Notes under the pieces: model-generated
Seen by the model: only the letters and a program-made list of their open reading frames with translations
What the model was told of the DNA's origin: nothing
Database searches by the model: none
Made by a program: the position numbers and the translations under genes
Shown: positions 6,360 to 9,817 of the stretch, one piece after another
How the letters are laid out: each line of letters begins with the position of its first letter
Position numbering within the stretch: the stretch's first letter is position 1
Assembly: GCA_017421145.1 (NCBI GenBank)
Contig: JAFOTA010000186.1
Span: 1 to 9,817, forward strand
Source of the DNA: Treponema sp.
GTDB taxonomy: Bacteria; Spirochaetota; Spirochaetia; Treponematales; Treponemataceae
Reading direction: 5' to 3'
DNA length: 9,817 nucleotides

Positions 6360-7556
6360 TTAACCAAACATCATTTTTTTTACATAAATGCAGTTCAAAA
6401 CATCCAGGAATTCAATTGAATCATCCAAAGAAAAACCAAGAAGCTCCTCTATTTTGTTCAGTCTGTACTGCATTGAATTTCTGTGGATGAGCAAATCATC
6501 GGCCGTAGCGGAAACAGAAAATCCGTTCAGATAATAAACCCAGCATGTTTCCACAAGATCAGTTCCGTTTGCATGGTCATGTGCTTCAAGAGGACTCAAT
6601 TTTTCCGTGCAATAATCAAGGATCTCAGACTGATTTCCGCTGTTGAACATAAACTTATAAAGCCCCAACACGCTCGCACTGATTACTTTTTTATTGCGTG
6701 AATGCGGAAGATAATCTTTTTTTGGTATAAGGTTTTTTGCCTGCTGATAACTTTTTGAAAGATCTGCAGGATTTGAACAGACCTGCCCGAGAATGCACGT
6801 GCTTCTTATCAGCCCCTTGAATCGGGGAAGCTCATCCAGTTTCCGAAGGACTTTTCCTATTTCTTTTTCCGCAGATTTATCAGACTTTTCTTCAAACAGC
6901 AGAACGAATTTGTTCAGGAATTTCATAAAGAGCGGATGGCATTCCATGTTTTCCACATCACGGTTCAGGCAGTTTGCATAATACTCGTAATTATGCTCGT
7001 CAGTTTCAAGATTCAATCCGTAAGTCCTGTCAACGACAATGATTCCCACCCTGTATGGTTTTGAAAAATCAAGGTTGAACTGCGCCGAAATTTTTTCTAC
7101 ATAACGCTGGTTGATGTCATAACCGAAAAGCAGATTATAAAGATAGTCGCCGGTCTTTTTGACTTTGATTTCATCAGCCAGAAGGATTTTTCCGATGCTC
7201 TGGTCAATGTCCACAAAACTTGCTCCTTCCCACCGTACGTAAAAAAGCGGAAGATTTATTTCATCAGCCCATTCAATCAGCTCCGACGGTAATTTTTCCC
7301 TTTCTTCCATTACGGAAACGCCGAGTCCGCTTATTCCAAGCTCGTAAAGTTCATGGGCAGCAGCAACAAGTTCTTCCATATCAAAACGGACGAAATCAAC
7401 GACAATGAGGGCGAAATTTCCCCGGCTCATGTGATCGGCATACGGTCGCGTCTGACAGAGATACGTCCAGGATACAACCCTGTCCAATCCTTTTTCTCCA
7501 GCTATCAGTTCCACGCCGTCAAGATTAAGTTTCAAAATGTCTTTGCAGGTTATCAT
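6360..7556 (-). CDS. PucR/CdaR-type transcriptional regulator
   Basis: The 398 residues show the PucR architecture: an N-terminal PucR ligand domain (about 5-125; TCKDILKL start, FALIVVDF at 48-55), a middle GGDEF-like domain (about 150-275), and a C-terminal PucR helix-turn-helix (about 334-392; YYLNGFSVSATADDL then HRNSMQYRLNKIEELLG). Such proteins bind DNA upstream of catabolic genes and usually activate them when the substrate is present. PucR controls purine breakdown in Bacillus, and a PucR-type GabR controls GABA use in Corynebacterium. Adjacent, same-strand placement makes the importer, aminotransferase and dehydrogenase genes its likely target. GGAAAG lies about 4 bases before the ATG. 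A strong hairpin ends about 24 bases before the start, so its expression may depend on read-through. The effector is unknown. Confidence 0.92.
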   Translation of the reverse strand: MITCKDILKLNLDGVELIAGEKGLDRVVSWTYLCQTRPYADHMSRGNFALIVVDFVRFDMEELVAAAHELYELGISGLGVSVMEEREKLPSELIEWADEINLPLFYVRWEGASFVDIDQSIGKILLADEIKVKKTGDYLYNLLFGYDINQRYVEKISAQFNLDFSKPYRVGIIVVDRTYGLNLETDEHNYEYYANCLNRDVENMECHPLFMKFLNKFVLLFEEKSDKSAEKEIGKVLRKLDELPRFKGLIRSTCILGQVCSNPADLSKSYQQAKNLIPKKDYLPHSRNKKVISASVLGLYKFMFNSGNQSEILDYCTEKLSPLEAHDHANGTDLVETCWVYYLNGFSVSATADDLLIHRNSMQYRLNKIEELLGFSLDDSIEFLDVLNCIYVKKMMFG

Positions 7557-7580
7557 TTTCTTTCCAATGTTTATAAATAT

Positions 7581-7637
7581 AAAAAAACGCCTGTCCTAAA
7601 AAGACTTTCCCGAAGGATTTCTTTTTAAAACAAGCGT
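7581..7637 (-). terminator. UUCG-capped hairpin with T-run between the MarR and PucR genes
   Basis: On the minus strand ACGCTTGTTTTAAAAAGA (7637-7620) pairs with its partner near 7604-7587, three pairs being G-U. An upper TCC/GGA stem is closed by a C(TTCG)G tetraloop (7614-7611), and seven T follow to 7581. It lies 58 bases after the MarR stop and works as its terminator. It also sits 24 bases from the PucR ATG, so transcripts for PucR must start upstream of it and pass through it. Confidence 0.8.
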
Positions 7638-7654
7638 CTTTGCCAGATTTCATT

Positions 7655-7688
7655 ACTTTAAACGATACTTTTAATAATGACAAGTATC
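7655..7688 (-). promoter_or_regulatory. Tentative PucR promoter with overlapping inverted repeat
   Basis: On the minus strand TTGTCA (7683-7678) is followed after 17 bases by TAAAGT (7660-7655), matching five and four of six consensus bases. The arms GATACTT (7664-7670) and AAGTATC (7682-7688) form a perfect 7-bp inverted repeat with an 11-base spacer, overlapping the -35 and spacer, where a repressor could act. The repeat begins 6 bases past the MarR stop. Transcription from here would start near 7648, just before the UUCG hairpin. Confidence 0.35.
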
Positions 7689-7694
7689 CGTTCA

Positions 7695-8168
7695 CTAAAA
7701 GTCAGGCATATGATTTTCCCTTATGTTTTGTTCCATCTTAGAAATGATTTTAAAAACGCTGAGCATTTCTTTTTCCGAAACTCCGTCATACAAAAGATTC
7801 ATGAACTCCTGTTCTTTCTGAGAATATTTTGCAGCGAGCTTTTCGCATTTTTTTGTACGGTGAATGCGCTGCTTCCTTTTGTCGTTTTTGTCCTGGATTA
7901 AAACAAGGATTTCTTTTTTGCAAAGACTGTCCAAAATCTGCTTGACGTTCTGGCGGGTGCACCCCATGGTTTCTGCAAGTTCATTTGCGGTAGGCTCTTC
8001 ATCAGGATAAAGATTGAGGCATGCCAGAAGAAAAAACTGCTTGCATGTAATCTCATCATAAAATGAATCGCCGACAGTCTGGAGCCTGTTCATAAAGGCA
8101 AACAAAAGCCCGAACAGACCGAATTGCGGCGGCATGGCTGACAATACATCTTCATTTTTAACCTTCAT
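7695..8168 (-). CDS. MarR-family transcriptional regulator
   Basis: This 157-residue protein has the length and order of MarR regulators, dimeric winged-helix repressors relieved by small ligands or oxidants. Helical dimer regions lie at about 1-50 and 118-157. PTANELAETMGCTRQNVKQI (59-78) covers the helix-turn-helix, with the recognition helix near 70-83. DKNDKRKQRIHRT (93-105) is the wing, matching the family's D-x-x-D-x-R pattern. Cys42, Cys50, Cys70 and Cys83 could allow redox sensing, though that is speculation. The promoter abuts the ATG and carries a palindrome over the -10, so autorepression is likely. No ribosome binding site is visible. No divergent target gene exists; the neighbours are a GNAT fragment and the PucR gene. 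The family is sure, targets unknown. Confidence 0.88.
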   Translation of the reverse strand: MKVKNEDVLSAMPPQFGLFGLLFAFMNRLQTVGDSFYDEITCKQFFLLACLNLYPDEEPTANELAETMGCTRQNVKQILDSLCKKEILVLIQDKNDKRKQRIHRTKKCEKLAAKYSQKEQEFMNLLYDGVSEKEMLSVFKIISKMEQNIRENHMPDF

Positions 8169-8174
8169 ATTTAC

Positions 8175-8205
8175 GCAATATATTGCACTATCTACGAATT
8201 GTCAA
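8175..8205 (-). promoter_or_regulatory. MarR gene promoter with palindromic operator
   Basis: On the minus strand TTGACA (8205-8200), a 17-base spacer and TATATT (8182-8177) form a near-consensus sigma-70 type promoter. The perfect 12-base palindrome GCAATATATTGC (8186-8175) covers the -10, the usual form of a MarR operator. Only 8 bases separate the -10 from the ATG at 8168, so the transcript should have no leader or one of a few bases. ATTGCGT occurs twice, at about 8211-8217 and 8173-8179, flanking the promoter. Confidence 0.8.
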
Positions 8206-8234
8206 GTTCACGCAATTTTCAAAACAAAAGGTAC

Positions 8235-8438
8235 CTAAATTCTTTTGATTGCAAAAGTTGCGACTGGAAGATCATCATCATAACCTATAAAGACCGCACC
8301 GCCTTTATAATAGCTCTCAAGATCAGCAAGTTCTTTTTCAAGAGAAACAAAGCACTCTTCTGCACCCTGAATCTGTGAATATTCACGAATCAAAGCTTTT
8401 GCAGTTTCATAATCATCACAATCTTTTATTGTAAACAT
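8235..8438 (-). pseudogene. Truncated GNAT N-acetyltransferase, N-terminal part only
   Basis: The frame has a good start (AGAGGA about 6 bases before the ATG) and encodes 67 residues. They resemble the first half of a family of small GNAT enzymes of about 150-165 residues: MFTIKDCDDYETAKALIREY, a helix with EECFVSLEKELADLESYY, then GGAVFIGYDDDLPVATFAI. In intact relatives this strand is followed by the acetyl-CoA motif (Q/R-x-x-G-x-G/A). Here a TAG comes right after FAIKRI and the MarR promoter follows within 30 bases, so the catalytic half is gone. A short functional protein cannot be ruled out, but it could not bind acetyl-CoA in the usual way. The similarity is from memory and moderate. 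Confidence 0.6.
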
Positions 8439-8566
8439 TTAATTCCTCTAAAACTTCTTCTGCTGCAAGACAAAATCATACGCATGCAAAAATCTGTGAG
8501 CAGGAAATTCTTTTTATCATTCTGATGATATTTATTCTGGTTCATGCTCTTATGCAATAATCATTT

Positions 8567-9112
8567 CTATAATTCAAGCCGCATATAAACAAGTTCCTGG
8601 AATCCGCAGAATCTGGAATTGAAGCCTTTTGGATTCCGGCCGTATTCCGTAAAACCTAAGCTTTTGTACATGGACATTGCACGCTCATTATCGGCCACAA
8701 CATCCAGTTCCATCTGAATATATCCGGCAGCTTTTGCGCATTGAATGCATGCAGAAGTTAATGCACGTCCCAATCCGAGACCCCAATAATCTTTTGCAAT
8801 GCTGATTCCGAATTCAGCACGATGGCGGACCTTATGTTTTGCACCAACACTTTCTATACCGGCCATTCCTACAATCTTTCCGTCAACAAGCGCAAGGATT
8901 TCAATTTCGTTATCACTCTTCGTTTTTCCATCAAGAAATGCGGCTTCCTCTTCAGCGTTATAACTGTTTTCATCAGAATATGAGAGAAGAAAATCAGTTT
9001 CCCCATGCGTCAGATTAAAGACCTCAAAAACTTCTTTTCCATCAGCAGCATCACCATTTCGAAGAAGAGCTTCTTTTCCGTTTTTTAAAATTACTTTCTG
9101 ATTAAATTTCAT
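8567..9112 (-). CDS. GNAT-family N-acetyltransferase
   Basis: The 181-residue protein is a complete GNAT enzyme that transfers acetyl from acetyl-CoA to an amine. Motif A is seen at 100-118 (EFGISIAKDYWGLGLGRAL), with the pyrophosphate loop G-L-G-L-G-R at 111-116. Motif B follows at 142-154 (NERAMSMYKSLGF). The substrate may be a protein N-terminus, an antibiotic or a small amine; the EFGI..YWGLGLGRAL style is shared by RimI-like and many uncharacterised members. AAAGGTGA lies about 6 bases before the ATG. A promoter lies about 75 bases upstream. The next gene is also a GNAT gene, but truncated and too different to be a recent duplicate. The fold is certain, the substrate unknown. Confidence 0.9.
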   Translation of the reverse strand: MKFNQKVILKNGKEALLRNGDAADGKEVFEVFNLTHGETDFLLSYSDENSYNAEEEAAFLDGKTKSDNEIEILALVDGKIVGMAGIESVGAKHKVRHRAEFGISIAKDYWGLGLGRALTSACIQCAKAAGYIQMELDVVADNERAMSMYKSLGFTEYGRNPKGFNSRFCGFQELVYMRLEL

Positions 9113-9180
9113 GCTTTATCACCTTTGCTTACATTTCGTATCATCAGGAATTGAGAACAAACCGTGCCAATCTCTTCCAT
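9109..9180 (-). other. Possible leader peptide frame overlapping the GNAT start
   Basis: An ATG at 9180 opens a 23-codon frame (begins MEEIGTVCSQ, ends SKGDKA) whose TGA overlaps the GNAT start as ATGA. The ATG lies where transcription from the promoter at 9187-9216 is predicted to begin, so it would be read as a leaderless start and couple translation to the GNAT gene. It has no ribosome binding site of its own. A chance open frame of this size is quite possible. Confidence 0.25.
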
Positions 9181-9186
9181 AAAGAC

Positions 9187-9216
9187 ATTATACTTCCAAA
9201 GGTGAATAAAATGCAA
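9187..9216 (-). promoter_or_regulatory. Promoter of the GNAT gene
   Basis: On the minus strand TTGCAT (9216-9211), an 18-base spacer and a perfect TATAAT (9192-9187) precede the acetyltransferase gene. The start of transcription is expected near 9180, giving a leader of about 68 bases. The 174-base gap 9113-9286 holds this promoter and the leader; I see no clear terminator for the HD gene in it. Confidence 0.7.
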
Positions 9217-9286
9217 TTGCTGATTTTCTACGGTAATTTCAATTTCTAGCAACGCGCCTTTTTACAATTTTTCCACATACCGCCGT

Positions 9287-9817
9287 TCAACAACCGATTT
9301 CCTCATGCTTCGTGCGCATTGCGAGGATGCAGTCTTGAATTACGTCGTTAAGTTCTACGCCCATAAGTTCGGCTCCGGACTTGATTACTTCGCGGTTACA
9401 GGCGGCGGCAAAATTGAGAGCCTTGAATTTCTTTGTAACGGATTTTACTTCCATATCAGTTACGGATTTACTCGGACGGGCCATTGCACATGCAAAAATC
9501 AAAACGGTAAGTTCATCAACCGTGTAGAGAACTTTTTCCATGATGTGTTCAGGCTTTACATCAACAGTTATATTCCAACCGTGACTTTGAACGGCATGAA
9601 CAAGCTGCTCATCAATCTCGGGATAGTTTGATTTTTCTGCATCAAAAATTTCCACGCACTTTGTACAGTGAGCATCCGGCGCAACTTCAAAATCAATATC
9701 ATGAAGGATTCCGACACTTTCCCAGTAATCGGCATCCTCGCCATACTTTTCTGCAAAATAACGCATTGCAACGCCGACAGTTTTACAGTGACGAAGAAGA
9801 GTTTCTCCATGAACATA
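9287..9817 (-). CDS. HD-domain phosphohydrolase-like protein, 5' end outside the window
   Basis: The frame is open to the window edge, and the 17 codons before the first ATG in view (9766) encode conserved HD-family sequence (YVHGETLLRHCKTVGVA), so the true start is beyond 9817. HD proteins are metal-dependent phosphohydrolases acting on nucleotides or other phosphate esters. Counting from the visible start, likely metal ligands are His10 (LLRHC), His39-Asp40 (GILHDID), His79 (VQSHGW) and Asp101 (VDELT). The tail, with ARPSKSVTDMEVKSV and GAELMGVEL, is typical of a small stand-alone HD family of about 185-200 residues found in many anaerobes. Visible length is 176 residues, so only a short N-terminus is missing. 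It is probably cytosolic; the substrate is unknown. Confidence 0.88.
   Translation of the reverse strand, partial: YVHGETLLRHCKTVGVAMRYFAEKYGEDADYWESVGILHDIDFEVAPDAHCTKCVEIFDAEKSNYPEIDEQLVHAVQSHGWNITVDVKPEHIMEKVLYTVDELTVLIFACAMARPSKSVTDMEVKSVTKKFKALNFAAACNREVIKSGAELMGVELNDVIQDCILAMRTKHEEIGC

Noticed and set aside
8500..8540. Small inverted repeat ATCAT..ATGAT downstream of the GNAT gene as terminator
   Set aside because: The 5-bp AT-rich stem is weak and is followed by A rather than T on the coding strand.
9568..9816. Minus-strand frame of 82 codons at the right edge
   Set aside because: It overlaps the HD gene in another frame. The HD frame carries the conserved His and Asp residues and continues to the edge.
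1..9817. CRISPR array, tRNA or rRNA genes, insertion sequence
   Set aside because: No regularly spaced repeats, no cloverleaf or rRNA-like stretches, and no transposase or terminal inverted repeats of an IS were seen on reading both strands.

Overview
All genes I can support lie on the minus strand, so the window is read from high to low coordinates. Relatives seem closest in host-associated spirochaetes of the Treponema type. The signs are the style of the chemotaxis-receptor remnant, a binding-protein lipobox with Phe at -3 (tolerated in spirochaetes, unusual in E. coli), and a short palindromic repeat of the 'GGTCATT...AATGACC' kind. This placement is a judgement from memory, of moderate confidence.

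Right part (9817 to about 7645). An HD-domain protein is cut by the window edge. It is followed by a GNAT acetyltransferase with a clear promoter, a second GNAT gene truncated before its acetyl-CoA site, and a MarR-type regulator. The MarR promoter (TTGACA, 17 bp, TATATT) has a perfect palindrome over its -10 box and almost no room for a leader.

Centre (about 7690 to 638). This is a seven-gene block. A PucR-family regulator is followed, after a strong hairpin with a T-run, by six closely spaced genes. They are an amino-acid-type ABC importer (lipoprotein binding protein, permease, ATPase), a cytidylate-kinase-like P-loop protein, a class III PLP aminotransferase and an iron-containing alcohol dehydrogenase. 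A terminator overlaps the last stop codon. The simplest reading is import of an amino acid, probably an omega-amino acid such as GABA, 5-aminovalerate or beta-alanine, transamination to a semialdehyde, and reduction to a hydroxy acid. The substrate cannot be read from the sequence. The kinase-like protein has no obvious place in that route and is the most puzzling member. Strong hairpins with T-runs sit just upstream of both the regulator gene and the binding-protein gene, which hints at control in the leaders or by read-through.

Left part (about 640 to 1). This zone is decayed. It holds a small open frame of doubtful status, two short palindromic repeats, and a methyl-accepting chemotaxis receptor relic that has lost two internal blocks and one base.
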